A stretch of DNA of 64,000 nucleotides from Astropecten irregularis. Taxonomy: Eukaryota > Echinodermata > Asteroidea > Paxillosida > Astropectinidae. Below the pieces are notes generated by a model that did no database searches, was not told the origin of the DNA, and was given only the letters and a program-made list of their open reading frames with translations. A program made the position numbers and the translations under genes. Below are positions 1 through 10,934 of the stretch, one piece after another. The DNA is taken from positions 19,427,873-19,491,872 of the forward strand of contig OZ020248.1 of NCBI GenBank assembly GCA_963971285.1. Direction: 5' to 3'. Every line of letters begins with the position of its first letter. The stretch's first letter is position 1.

Positions 1-1491
1 TAAAACGGAAGGATTTGGGCACATAAAACATATTTAGTTAAAAGATAGAGAAGGTCTTGGGCTTTCAGAAAATATAAACGATGACGTCATGCGAGCTATA
101 TAGCGCCCTCTACGGTTCGGTTAAAGATATACAGTGATTACGTAATCCAAAAGTAAACAATGGATTTCTGCCAAATTTCGTGGGTGTGAAGCACAAATGC
201 ACCTTGACATGTGTGTGAAGTTTGAAATTTGTGACGTCATTCAACCGGAAGTTATGCGCTTTTAAAGGGAAAATGACGTAATTATTCAAATACTGTTTAC
301 TCAGTATTTACATGACGTACATCAGTGAAAACTGCAAAATATTTGCATTGCATGCATTCAATGACGTCTGTAAATGTTCAGTTACTTGTGATGAATTAAC
401 CGGAAGTTATTGTCCAGACAATGTTATATATATTTAAAGGTGATGCCATGTATACCTCCATGGTATATAGGCAGGTTTTTTATCAGGTCATTCAATCAAC
501 TAACCACTTAAAGCTATCATTAACTAATTGCTTGTTTCAGTGCTGATGCGATTACAAGAGACTCTGATTAGTACCAGATGGCAGTCACTGCAAGGTGATT
601 GGAATGTGCTTCATTACATTGTCTCAGTGGAAACACTTGATAGCCTCAACACAGGAGTTTAATACACCTCATACACTTTAAAACAGTCAATTTTAACCAT
701 GATACAAAGGCCTGGACAAAATTCCTACAGCGTAGATGTGAAGTGAACATTTACGCCATCTCTTGATTTTATATGAATTTTTAAATATTTCTCACATTAG
801 CCTGTTAACTTTGTACACATACCTGTACATGTGTTATGTGAAAATATGGTCTTTTACAAAAAATATGATGATCGATTGACTCTATTTCCCATACACTATA
901 TATATATATACGTACATAATTCACTGTGTAGAACATACATGTACGTGTACATGTAATGTCCAATTGCGTGACTCAAAACTTTGTTTAGTTGTTTACATCT
1001 TGCCATATATATTTGCACGTAAATATTGTTATATATCATTAAATACCAGCACCAAATCTTAATCGAAATGCTATCAACGTACATGTAGGTTGCGGAGTAT
1101 TGAACATAAACACTGCAACTAAATCTATGGGCTAAAATTAATGTTTTTTTTACGTTGAGATATGGCCACTTTAAAACCATATGTCTTAATCAAACAAAAT
1201 TAAACTGCAACATATTTACATCATATTTAAAATTATTGTCCAGACAGTATTATATATATTTAAAGGTCACGCCATTTCCTATAATCAGTCAGTCAATGTA
1301 CAGTACAAATAAGCAATCAACATGATCAAAGTATTTGTTCAGTCATGCAGTTTATGTGTACATGTGTTTCAATATGCCATCATAATTATGAGGGATGATT
1401 GATCACATTCCAACATACGTTCATATAACAGTTCCACTACGAAATGAGACCCCGAACACCTAGTGGTTGTTACCACAATCACAATGTCTAG
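1..1491 (+). mobile_element. Helitron/HINE-like unit 1 (5' part outside window)
   Basis: This is the first of five related units. The right end carries a short hairpin (GTGGTTGT, 4-nt loop, near-complement ACAATCAC) followed by ACAATGTCTAG and then T at 1492. A 3' hairpin plus CTRR before T is the standard Helitron terminus. Sequence at 1-440 matches the body of later units (GGATTTGGGCACA, a CRE-like ACGATGACGTCAT, CAACCGGAAGTTATGC). About 0.8 kb (roughly 460-1250) is extra relative to the ~970-bp form and is AT-rich without coding signal. There is no Rep/Helicase ORF, so it is non-autonomous. Confidence 0.6.
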
Positions 1492-1611
1492 TTTTTTATT
1501 ATTTTTCTTCTTCCCAAACTTGTCAGCAGGACTTCTATGTGACTGTTACAAGATATTGACCTGAAACTTGGTGGGAACTTCGGTAGTGATGCCAAGTTGT
1601 ACCTAGAAGAT

Positions 1612-1632
1612 TGACGTCATGATGACGTCATC
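1612..1632. promoter_or_regulatory. Double CRE-like palindrome in Helitron unit 2
   Basis: TGACGTCATGATGACGTCA holds two perfect CREB/ATF octamers (TGACGTCA) 3 bp apart. The same doublet is kept at 4850-4870 and 7174-7194 in sister units. That it binds CREB/ATF in this animal is inference. Confidence 0.5.
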
Positions 1633-1780
1633 GGGTATCAAATTACGCACGTTTTTAGCAAAAACTTTGGTGCTTTATAACTTGAGAACCACATGACCTA
1701 TGATTTTGATATCGACATATGTCATTCAACACGTAAATGTCAACAATTAATATATTCAGTCTTGTGTACAAATGACCTTC

Positions 1781-1801
1781 ACTTCCGGTGTTACCGGAAG
1801 T
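1781..1801. promoter_or_regulatory. Inverted ETS-like motif pair in Helitron unit 2
   Basis: ACTTCCGGT is followed after 3 bp by its exact inverse ACCGGAAGT, so both strands carry the ETS core CCGGAAGT and the segment can form a 9-bp stem. It is repeated at 5019-5039 and, with one mismatch, near 7343-7363. Binding is inferred. Confidence 0.45.
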
Positions 1802-3266
1802 TGTAGTTTGACTCAAAATAACTCGAAAACGGAAGGATTTGGGCACAAAAAACCTCGATAGGTAAAAGATAGAGCAGGTCTTGGGCTTTCAGAAAATATA
1901 AACAATGACGTCATACGGGCTGTATAGCGCCCTCTACGGTGGCTTAAAGATATACAGTGATTACGTAATCCGAAAGTAAAGAACAGATTTCCGCCAAATT
2001 TGGTAGGTGTGAAGCTCTTATGCACCTTGATATGTTTGTGAAATTTGAAAGTGGTGACGTTATTCAACCGGAAGTTATGCTCTTGTAAAGGAGAACTTAT
2101 GTCATTATTCAAATACTGTTTACCCGGTAATCACGTGACGTGTATCGATGAAAATTGCAAACTGTTTACATTGTACGCATAGAATGACGTCTGCAAACTT
2201 TGAGTTGTCTGTGATGAACTAACCGGAAGTTATCGTCATGACAATATTGCATATTTTAAAGGTGATGTACGCCATTGTGATTGAACATTTTTTTTCAAAT
2301 ATTGGAATAAATTGATTCAATGTATGTAATCCCGGACAATATACGTACCATTTCATGAATTAAACTTTTTAAAACTAAAATTTGGTTGTCTGTGATGGCG
2401 ATAAACAATGTGTGATATATCAACTGCATAAACACCTAACGTTCAAGCTCGATGATCGTTACTCTGTTGTTGGAATAGAGTCCTTACAACAGCGCCCTCT
2501 TGTGATGCAAAACACGTTGCGAATTCAATAATGATGTTGCATGTACAGGCGACTGCTGTTATAAAGTTAACTTTATCACATCCACCGTGAGAATCGGACT
2601 GAAAGTTTGACATTGATTTTCATTATTGGATAGTGTTGTTCCACTCCATGAAATATCATTTGGGGAGTAGTGCTCTTGTCAAAGTTTGTGCTAACACGTT
2701 TGATGAACTGGTCAAGTGGTATTAATATCGAAAAACTGGGTAATACTATCAATGTTTGAAAATGACGGAGACAAAATCAAAGGGGGAGCATATCATTTTA
2801 TGAGCTAAAGTTTTAAACAGACACACTAATATGATGAAAAAACTCGGGATACATCTGATGACTGATGTACAATGATAACTGTAGAGATTTATTTCTGTCA
2901 GACCTCATAAATCAAATTGTTTGAGGAAAGTCCTAATAATGATGAACAAAATTAAATTTTGGTTCATGGATCAGAGCATGGAGGTAGAAATAAAAGACAC
3001 AAGGGCCACTAGATTTTTGTTTGTGATGCATAATATGCATTGAATATAATTTTTTTTTTTAAAGGTGAAGCCATTTTCTATACCATTCAGCCAGTTAAGT
3101 GTACGAATTAAGCAATCAGCATGATCAGTATTTCAGTCATGCAGTGTAAGTGTCTTTCAATATGCCATTAATTGATCACATACGTTCCAACATGTTCACA
3201 TAACAGTTTAACTACGAAATGAGACTCCGAACACCTAGTGGTTGTTCCCACAACCACAATGTCTAG

Positions 3267-4730
3267 TTGGCTTTTCCGATTTCAATCGGAAAAGGTATTG
3301 CTTTTGTTCTGTTTTTTTTTTTTTTTCTTCTTCTTCTTCTTCTCCTCAATTCGTATAGACTTTGTACACAAATTTTGTCTGCGGCACTTTGGTAGTTTTT
3401 AAACAGCCGATCTTAACCAAACTTGGTCAAAACAAAGACCCCATAGCGAAGTTGTTTCCCGAAACTTTTCGTCATCATGACGTCATCAGGTGTCATGTGA
3501 CCAGCGATTTGAATTTAATAATCAAAATATTCAAAAATCAACAAAAAATCAACGGTTTGAGATATTAAGTTGATTCTTTCACCAAAAGTGATTGTTAGGC
3601 AGGGTCTTTCTTTGTGAAACATTGCTTGACCTCTGTGACCTCTACTTCCGGTCAAACAGGAAGTAGCTCCTCATTTAAAAGTGGTAAGAGCTAGGATCAT
3701 GATTCTTTCACCAAAAGTGAATGTTAGGCAAGGTCTTTCTGTGTGACACATTGGTTGACCCCTGTGACCTCTATTTCCGGTCAAACAGGAAGTAGCTCCT
3801 CATTTAAAAGTGGTAAGAGCTATGATCATGATTCTTTCACCAATATACAATGTTAGGCAAGGTGTTTCATTTGTGTTACATTGCTTGACCTCTGTGACCT
3901 CTACTTCCGGTCAAACAGGAAGTAGCTTCTTATTTAAAAGTGGTAAGAGCTATGATCATGATTCTTTCACCAATAGACAATGTTAGGCAAGGTCTTTTAT
4001 TTGTGATACATTGCTTGACCTCTGTGACCTCTACTTCCGGTCAAACAGGAAGTAGCTCCTCATTTAAAAGTGATAAGAGCTATGATCATGATTCTTTCAC
4101 AAATAGACAATGTTAGGGAAGGTCTTTCATTTGTGAAACATAACTTGACCTCTGTGACCTATACTTCCGGTCAAACAGGAAGTAGCTCATCATTTAAAAG
4201 TGGTAAGAGCTGTGATCATGATTCTTTCACCAATAGTCAATGTTAGGCAATGTCTTTCTGGTCTTTCATTTGTGAAACATAACTTGACCTCTGTGACCTA
4301 TACTTCCGGTCAAACAGGAAGTAGCTCATCATTTAAAAGTGGTAAGAGCTGTGATCATGATTCTTTCACCAATAGTCAATGTTAGGCAATGTCTTTCTTT
4401 ATGAAACATTGCTTGACCTCTGTGACCTCTACTTCCGGTCAAACATGAAGTAGCTTCTCATTTAAAAGTGGTAAGGGCTTTGATCATGATTCTTTCACCA
4501 AAAGTCAATGTTAGACAATTTGTTTTGTGACACAATTCTAAATGACAAGCAATGTGTTCCATAAACCCTGCAACTAAATGTGTTAAACTTTAGTTTTCTA
4601 CATTGAAATAATTGATACTTTTAAACCACATGTCTTAAACTGACAAAATAAAAAGTTATACAATTTGAGAAATATTCTATATCATATGCGGAAAAGCCAT
4701 GTGTTCTGTTTTCACAGACACAATTTCTAG
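3267..4730 (+). mobile_element. HINE/Helentron-like unit 3 with subterminal inverted repeats
   Basis: The head differs from the other units: TGGCTTTTCCGATTTC runs into a perfect palindrome (CTTTTCCGATT / AATCGGAAAAG), then a CTTCTTCTT microsatellite. Near the right end CGGAAAAGCCA is the inverse of the head, so there are subterminal inverted repeats. The unit ends with a diverged hairpin (GTGTTCTG...CAGACAC) and CTAG at 4727-4730. Subterminal inverted repeats, a tandem-repeat core and a 3' hairpin are the described architecture of Helentron-associated elements. There is no transposase ORF. Confidence 0.6.
3572..4517 (+). repeat. Tandem repeat, ~130-bp unit, about 7 copies
   Basis: GATTCTTTCAC recurs at 3572, 3701, 3830, 3960, 4090, 4220, 4359 and 4488, a spacing of 129-130 bp. 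One 139-bp unit contains a small internal duplication of GTCTTTCTG-like sequence. Each unit includes TTGACCTCTGTGACCTCTAC and an inverted pair ACTTCC...GGAAGT. There are no spacers, so it is a satellite-like core of the surrounding element, not CRISPR. Confidence 0.9.
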
Positions 4731-4849
4731 TTTTTTTTTATTTTTCTTTCCCCAAACTTGTCAGCAGGACTTCTTGGTCACAGGTACAAGATATTGACAT
4801 GAAACTTAGTGGGAACTTTGGTCATGATGTCTAGTTGTATTTAGAAGAT

Positions 4850-4870
4850 TGACGTCATGATGACGTCATC
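4850..4870. promoter_or_regulatory. Double CRE-like palindrome in unit 4
   Basis: This is the same TGACGTCA doublet with 3-bp spacing as at 1612-1632, followed by TCGGGTATCAAATTACACG. Confidence 0.5.
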
Positions 4871-5018
4871 GGGTATCAAATTACACGCGTTTTTAGGAAA
4901 AACTTTGGTGCTTTATAACTTAAGAACCACATGACCTATGATTTTGAGATTGACATATGTTACTTAACACATGAATCTAAACAATTAATATATTCAATGT
5001 TGTGTACAAATGACCTCC

Positions 5019-5039
5019 ACTTCCGGTGTTACCGGAAGT
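5019..5039. promoter_or_regulatory. Inverted ETS-like motif pair in unit 4
   Basis: ACTTCCGGT and ACCGGAAGT lie 3 bp apart, a perfect inverted repeat identical to that in unit 2. Confidence 0.45.
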
Positions 5040-5196
5040 TGAACTTTGACTCAAAATAACTAAAAATCGGAAAGGTTTTGGGCACATACAATTGCTTTGC
5101 AAAAAGATAGAGTAGGTCTTAGGCTTTCAGAAAATATAAACGATGACGTCATAGGGGCTGTATAGCGCCCTCTACGGTGGATTAAAGATATACAGT

Positions 5197-6542
5197 GGGT
5201 ATGTTCACACGAGCTGCTAACTTCGCTGCTAACTTTGCTGCTTAAAATATCACAGCGGGGGTTCGGTCGTAAAAGCAACTTTAGCTAAAAATCACCGAGC
5301 GTTCACACGCTAAATTCACGACTGCTAACTGCACAATCAGCGTGTGCAGAGGTCACGAAACCATTACGTCATTGGTTATAACATCGCTGATCTATCCCGG
5401 CTACTTCCGGTAGTTGTTTGAGAAGAAAAAAAACCACGTAAACTCCGCGAAAACAACAGCGAACAATAGCTATAAATTATGCAAAAACGACAGCGAAATG
5501 TTACAAATACGATAGCGAAAATGACATACTCTGATTTAGCCGTAATGCCCACTCTGTCCGCGGCCAAAAATGGCCGTGTGCCCCTTTCTTTTCGTCCGTG
5601 GTGTCCCACTTAATTTGAGTTTCTCGCTGCAAAATATGTACTGACTGAACATCGGCCGCCGATCCACGGCCACGTGCGTGGTAGCGAGCGCTATGACTGC
5701 ACTTGACTGTGGAAATTTCGAGATGCCGTGCTGACTTCACTGTGTAGTTTGCACGTGGTGTACGTGATGGGTTGTGTGATCGTCGTCGCTTTCAGAAGAC
5801 TTTTGCACGATATAAAAATTATTGTTTTAGATCAAGTTTATGGAAATTGTAGCTACTTGGCCAAAAGGACAAAATACCCGACTGAAATTCAAGTAGGTTT
5901 TACTTGATCAGGAAAATGCAATTTACGTTACGATGATTTGAAGGACGGTCAGAATATTTTTTACGGAGATCTCGCAAATAACAATGCCGTATACATCGTG
6001 TACACCGTCACGGTGTTTTTGGAATCGGTGCCTTTCCGTCATTAAAATAAATGGCCTCGTCGGCCCATGCTTTTGGCCCCAGTTCCCCTAACATGTACAC
6101 ATACTTGAGGCCAAAGTGCCCTAAAATCATTGAAATTTGATGTCAGCAAGGACCGAAGAAGTGACAGCTAGCTACACGAACATTAGTATTATACACGCAC
6201 GTACATGTGACAGTGTGTAGTTGTATACCACCATGGCACAACGTGCGTGAGAGGTCGGCAATACACATCGAGCGGAAGTCATGTTTTCCCTAGCAGGTCA
6301 GTTGCGTTCATACGGAAAATCACAGTTAGCAGCGCTGCTAAAGTATCACATTTCACTGCTAACTCGGAGGAAGCGAAGTTAACTTCACAAATTTCTGCTG
6401 TTAACTCCCCGACTTAGCAGCGAAGTTAGCAGCGAAGTTGACAGCGAAGTTAGCTAAAATTGCGTTCCAACGGCCACAATTTTTCGCTGCTAACTTAGCA
6501 GCGAAGTTAGCAGCGAAGTTAGCAGCTCGTGTGAACATGCCC
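5197..6542. mobile_element. Nested TIR element, PIF/Harbinger-like, non-autonomous
   Basis: The left end is GGGTATGTTCACACGAGCTG and the inverse of the right end is GGGCATGTTCACACGAGCTG; the match continues through repeated GCTGCTAACTTC blocks to about 45 bp. The sister units show the empty site (ATACAGTGATTACG), so the insertion point is exact. It leaves a possible 3-bp duplication (AGT/AAT, one mismatch). Terminal GGG and a 3-bp target suggest PIF/Harbinger, but the family is inferred. Interior ORFs are short (77-79 codons) without a recognisable domain. Confidence 0.75.
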
Positions 6543-7052
6543 AATGATTACGTAATCCAAAAGTAAACAACGGATTTCCGGCAAATTTGGTGAGTGTGAA
6601 GCACTATTGCACCTTGACCTATGTGTGAAGATTGAAATCTGTGACGTCATTCAACCGGAAGTTATGCGTTTTTAAAGGAAACATGATGTAATTATTCAAA
6701 TACTGTTTATTCAGTAATTACATGACGTACATCAGTGAAAATTGCACATTGTTTACATCGTACGCATTCGATGATTTCTGCAAATTTTCAGATGTTTGTG
6801 ATTAACTAAACAGAAGTTATCGTCCGGGCAATTTTATATTATTTAAAGGTGACACCATTGTCTATACGCTATCAGTCAGTGTACATGAATGAATACACTG
6901 TGCAATCAGCATGATCAGTATTAACTCAGTCACACAGTTTAAGTGTATTTCAATATGCCACTCATGCGTTCCATCAAACATTCTCATAACAGTTCCAGTA
7001 CGAAATGAGACCCCGAACACCTAGTGGTTGTTCCCACAACCACAATGTCTAG

Positions 7053-8022
7053 TTTTTTTTTTTTTCTCCTTCCACCCAAACTTGTCAGCAGGACTTCTAT
7101 ATCACAGTTACAAGATATTGACTTGAAACTTGGTGGGAACTTCGGTCATGATCCCAAGTTGTATTTAGAAGATTGACGTCATGATGACGTCATCGGGTAT
7201 CAAATTACACGCGTTTTTAGGAAAAACTTTGGTGCTTTATAACTTGAGAACCACATGACCTATGATTTTGATATTGACATATGTTACTCAACACGTGAAT
7301 GTCAACTATTAATATATTCAGTATTGTGTACAAATGACCTTCACTTCCGGTGTTACCAGAAGTTGAAGTTTGACTCAAAATAACTCGAAAACAGAAGGAT
7401 TTGGGCACAAAAAACTAATTTGCTAAAAGATAGAGAAGGTCTTAGGCTTTCAGAAAATATAAACGATGACGTCATACGGGCTGTATAGCGCCCTCTACGG
7501 TGGATTAAATATATACAGTGATTACGTAATCAGAAAGTAAACAACGGATTTCCGCCAAATTTGGTATGTGTGAAGCACTAATGCACCTTGACATATGTGT
7601 GAAGTTTGAAATCTGTGACGTCATTCAACCGGAAGTTATGCGTTTTTAAAGGAAACATGATGTAATTATTCAAATACTGTTTATTCGGTAATTACATGAC
7701 GTACATTAATGAAAATTGCAATATATATACATCATACGCATTGAATGACCTCTCTTAACTTTCAGTTCTTTGTGATGAACTAACCGGAAGTTATAGTCAA
7801 CGCAATATTGCATATATTTAAAGGTGACACATATGAACAGTATGTACAACATGTGTGTACAACGTACAGTGTCATTCACATTACACAAATTACATTACAT
7901 CTATGAGGGACGATTGGTCACATACGTTCCAACATACATGTAATTTTATGTTCACATTAACAGTTCCACTACGAAATAAGACCCCGAACACCTAGTGGTT
8001 GTTCACACAACCACATGTCTAG
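7053..8022 (+). mobile_element. Helitron/HINE-like unit 5, end of the array
   Basis: This ~970-bp unit has no large insertion, so it is the best model of the basic form. It has a T-run head, CCCAAACTTGTCAGCAGG, the CRE doublet at 7174-7194, an ETS pair with one mismatch near 7343, and a 3' hairpin GTGGTTGT/ACAACCAC, then CTAG at 8019-8022 before T. After 8022 the sequence is unrelated, so the array stops here. Confidence 0.65.
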
Positions 8023-8388
8023 TTGCATATTTGATTCTTTTTCTCCTAACCAATGCTTCTCAATTACTACTTGCTCTGCGAATAGACAACAGTAAATGCC
8101 GCACATGGTTTCATCCCTTTGTTGAACTCCAACGAGTTACTCTATTGGTAGGTCGACGTTATCAAATTGTAAAACATTGGGCGACTTTTCCCAATGATGT
8201 GATTTAACTCTTGCCGAAAAGAATTCTCGAAACGCTTTTGCATGATCATACATACGTTTGTTGTGCGCATCTGTTGTGGGAATGCTTGACGAGTCATAGT
8301 AAAACATACATTGCCTTCGTTGATCTAGGACATCATAAAGTATAAAATGTCTGTCTTGCAATACTGGACATAGAATCAGTTTGGGCAT
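8023..8388 (-). pseudogene. Ulp1/SENP-like C48 cysteine protease fragment
   Basis: The minus frame has a run starting MPKLILCPVLQ that contains HFILYDV (His position), FYYDSS (Asp position) and, beyond one in-frame TAA at 8137-8139, VQQRDETMCGIYCC (oxyanion Gln and catalytic Cys-Gly). This order is that of Ulp1-type deSUMOylases, which in animals often occur in DNA transposons. A stop lies just upstream of the Met and the fragment abuts the Helitron end at 8022, so it is truncated on both sides. Motif order supports the call; membership of a particular transposon is not shown. Confidence 0.6.
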
Positions 8389-8504
8389 ATATCGTTATAT
8401 AAACCTATGCTGCATTTTTTCTGGACTGAAACAAATGTTGACTTCCTTGTCTTTTTGTGTATTATTGCAAGTGTTTTGTGGCAAAGTAGGGATGCACATG
8501 TTTT

Positions 8505-10668
8505 CATTTCATTTTTTTTCATTTCAAGAACGTTTATTTCCATTTCCATTAACATAATACAAACCTATACAAAAAAACTATAATTAAGTAAGGAAATGGG
8601 GGCTCAGACCAAAAAAGCGTTAGCTTGTAGTAGGCGAGCCCACAAAAACAAACACAAAACACCACGCACAGATAGACACAAAACACGAAAGACATGATCC
8701 CGGTGGTTGGTCTAACATAATACAGCGAAAAGTAAAATCACATTATCTATACAAAGCCAAGGGAAGACTAAAGAATAACAAGATGCAAAGAAGAAACAAC
8801 GGAGCAATCATTAATTGTGAAGCAAATAACATTTCAGATTACGTAGAAAATTATTTAAGTTACAGCTATTACGTAGGCTAGTAGGCAAGTTGTTCCAGTT
8901 GAGGGGTCCAGAGTATCTTATACTATATTTAAAGGTGGATGTTCTAAACTTAGGTAAATGCAGAAGAGAAGAGGACCTGGTATTCTAATTGTGTAAATTA
9001 TAATTAATGTTAAACATATGATTGAAATGCACAGGAAGATTTTTTATGGAGTGTTTGTAGACAAAAACATTTTGCTGATACAGGTTAATTTCATTGACAC
9101 GGAGCAGATTGTATTTAGTAAACAATGGACTGGTATGAGCCCTATAATGACTTTTAGAAATGACACGAAGTGCCTTCTTCTGTAATGTAACTAATTTATA
9201 TAAATTCGTTGGATAGCCATTTGCCCACACAATATTACAATATGAAAGATAAGGCAGTATTAATGAACAATAAAGCATAAGCAGTATAGTATCACGAAAA
9301 ACACATTTCAACCGAGTAATAATACCAATTGATTTGGCAAGTTTGTTACAGAGACCATTGATGTGTTGTTTCCATGTCAGTCGGCTGTCAATTTGAACTC
9401 CAAGAAAAGTAGTGCATTCTACCTGGATGATTGGTTCATTCGACATAGTGATAGTAAGATTATGGGCACATTTTTTGTTTCTGTTACAGAAAATCATAAA
9501 ATTACATTTCTTATAATTAACACAATAACAGATAACCTATTGGCCATGAACCAATCCAAAAAAATGCAAGATGGATATTGGCATCATGAAATAAAGCTGA
9601 CAGGTCTTTTTTTGAGCATAGTACATTTGTGTCGTCAGCATAAAGTATAAAAGAAAACACATTAGATGAGCTGCAAATATCATTAATATAAATTATAAAA
9701 AGAAGTGGACCTAAAAGAGAACCCTATGGGACGCCACAAGTAATTTTAGAGAAACCAGACGTGGAGCTCAAATACTTTGTACACTGGTAACGATTTGTAA
9801 GATAACTAGAGAACCAATCAAGGGCCACACCACGAATACCATAATTATCTAACTTATTTAATAAAATAGAGTGGTTAATTGTGTCGAAGGCCTTAGATAA
9901 GTCTAGAAAAATGCCCATAGTATGCACGTTGTCTTCAAAGCCATTAATAATTTTGTTGGTGAGATCGATCAGAGCCATGGAAGTGGAACAATTGCTGCGA
10001 AACCCGTACTGACCTTCATTGAGTAACTTAAACCTGTCCAGAAACTTGATGGTCCTAGTATGGACAATTTTTTCAAGCAATTTAGAGAAGCACGATAAAA
10101 CAGAAATGGGTCTGTAATTGCCAATGTCACTCTGATCTCCATTTTTAAAAATAGGAGTAACTCTCACCAACTTTAACCTTTGTGGAAAAATTCCAGTTGA
10201 TAAAGTTAAAAATGTGACAAAGAGGCTCACTTGTACATCTAATAACAGATTTGACCACCCTTGGACTTATATCGTTGAAACCTGCAGCAGTATTTTTCAG
10301 GGACCCAGCTACATGTATTTTACAAATTTCCAACGAAGACGTAGGGTAGAAAAACATCGAGTTGATATTTGAATGGCCGAGATACTGCTTAAAGTCAGAA
10401 TACGCAGGAGGGATTTTATTATCCAAGGATGGTCCAATCTGTGTAAAGTAATCATTAAATGCAGTTGCGATGTCACCACAGTCATCAATTAATTTATCAT
10501 TGTACTTAAATTTATCCTGACAACTCTTTTTGGTTGTTTTCTTCAGGACTGAATTAATTATATTCCAGGTACCTTTAATATTTGACTTGACATTAGAAAA
10601 CAAGTCTGCATAATAATCAACTTTAACTACTTCAATCAGGGCATTAAGTCTATTACGGATAGAGGATC
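8505..10668 (-). mobile_element. Non-LTR retrotransposon (Jockey/CR1/L2-like), 5' truncated
   Basis: The copy is antisense. It contains the C-terminal two thirds of an ORF2 protein (8811-10668) followed by a ~300-bp 3' UTR and a 3' end with AATAAACG and short TGAAATGA repeats near 8505-8540. Coding similarity stops abruptly near 10668, where unrelated sequence begins, which fits 5' truncation during reverse transcription. No target duplication was identified by eye. Confidence 0.75.
8811..10668 (-). pseudogene. Non-LTR reverse transcriptase (ORF2), decayed
   Basis: Reverse transcriptase blocks appear in order on the minus strand: PIFKNGDQSDIGNYRPISVL (fingers), GQYGFRSNCST, FLDLSKAFDTINHSIL (first catalytic Asp), CGVP then a TAG at 9724-9726 where the family has Gln in GVPQGS, SLLGPLLFIIYINDI, and the catalytic YADD at 9631-9642. 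The frame is then lost near 9540-9600. The thumb/C-terminal part (8985-9497) includes CTTFLGVQIDSRLTWKQHI, and another in-frame TAG precedes the final segment with IRYSGPLNWNNLP, ending at 8811. A stop in the core and frameshifts make it inactive. Confidence 0.85.
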
Positions 10669-10934
10669 ATGATTTCCTTTCTTTCTTTCTTCTTCAGCAG
10701 ACGCTGTCATCATTGTTTGATTATAACAAAGAGTAGCCGTACTTATTTATGATGACAGCATCGGAAAAAAAAACTCCCTCGTTTGAAGTTTGGTGTGGCC
10801 AAATGAGATGCAGGCAGGACGGGGAGAAATAATGAAAGGTGTGCTCCAAACTGTTGATTGTCTAATGCCCCTCCGACCTGACAGTTTCTCGCTGTATTTG
10901 GCGAGGAAAATGGGAGCGTGGTGTACGATTACAA
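10669..10934. other. Unassigned junction between two retroelement fragments
   Basis: This joins the truncated non-LTR element to the gypsy fragment. It contains a CTTTCTTTCTTTCTTC microsatellite near 10675-10695 and an open plus frame from 10790 that runs into the gypsy RNase H. The first ~48 codons show no motif I recognise. Confidence 0.4.

Larger units (their letters stand above)
1492..3266 (+). mobile_element. Helitron/HINE-like unit 2
   Basis: The unit starts directly after the CTAG of unit 1 with a T-rich head and CCCAAACTTGTCAGCAGGAC, and ends with a perfect 8-bp hairpin (GTGGTTGT / ACAACCAC, loop TCCC), then ACAATGTCTAG at 3256-3266. The body matches units 4 and 5. About 0.8 kb at roughly 2280-3060 is extra, bracketed by AAAGGTGA-type sequence on both sides, which suggests an internal insertion. 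It has no coding capacity. Confidence 0.6.
4731..7052 (+). mobile_element. Helitron/HINE-like unit 4, split by a nested element
   Basis: Head, CRE doublet (4850-4870), ETS inverted pair (5019-5039) and body match units 2 and 5. After removal of the nested element at 5197-6542 the unit is 976 bp, almost the same as unit 5 (970 bp). It ends with GTGGTTGTTCCCACAACCAC, then AATGTCTAG at 7044-7052. Confidence 0.65.

Noticed and set aside
3572-4517. CRISPR-like direct repeats
   Set aside because: The ~130-bp units are contiguous with no unique spacers and lie inside a eukaryotic transposon; this is a tandem satellite core.
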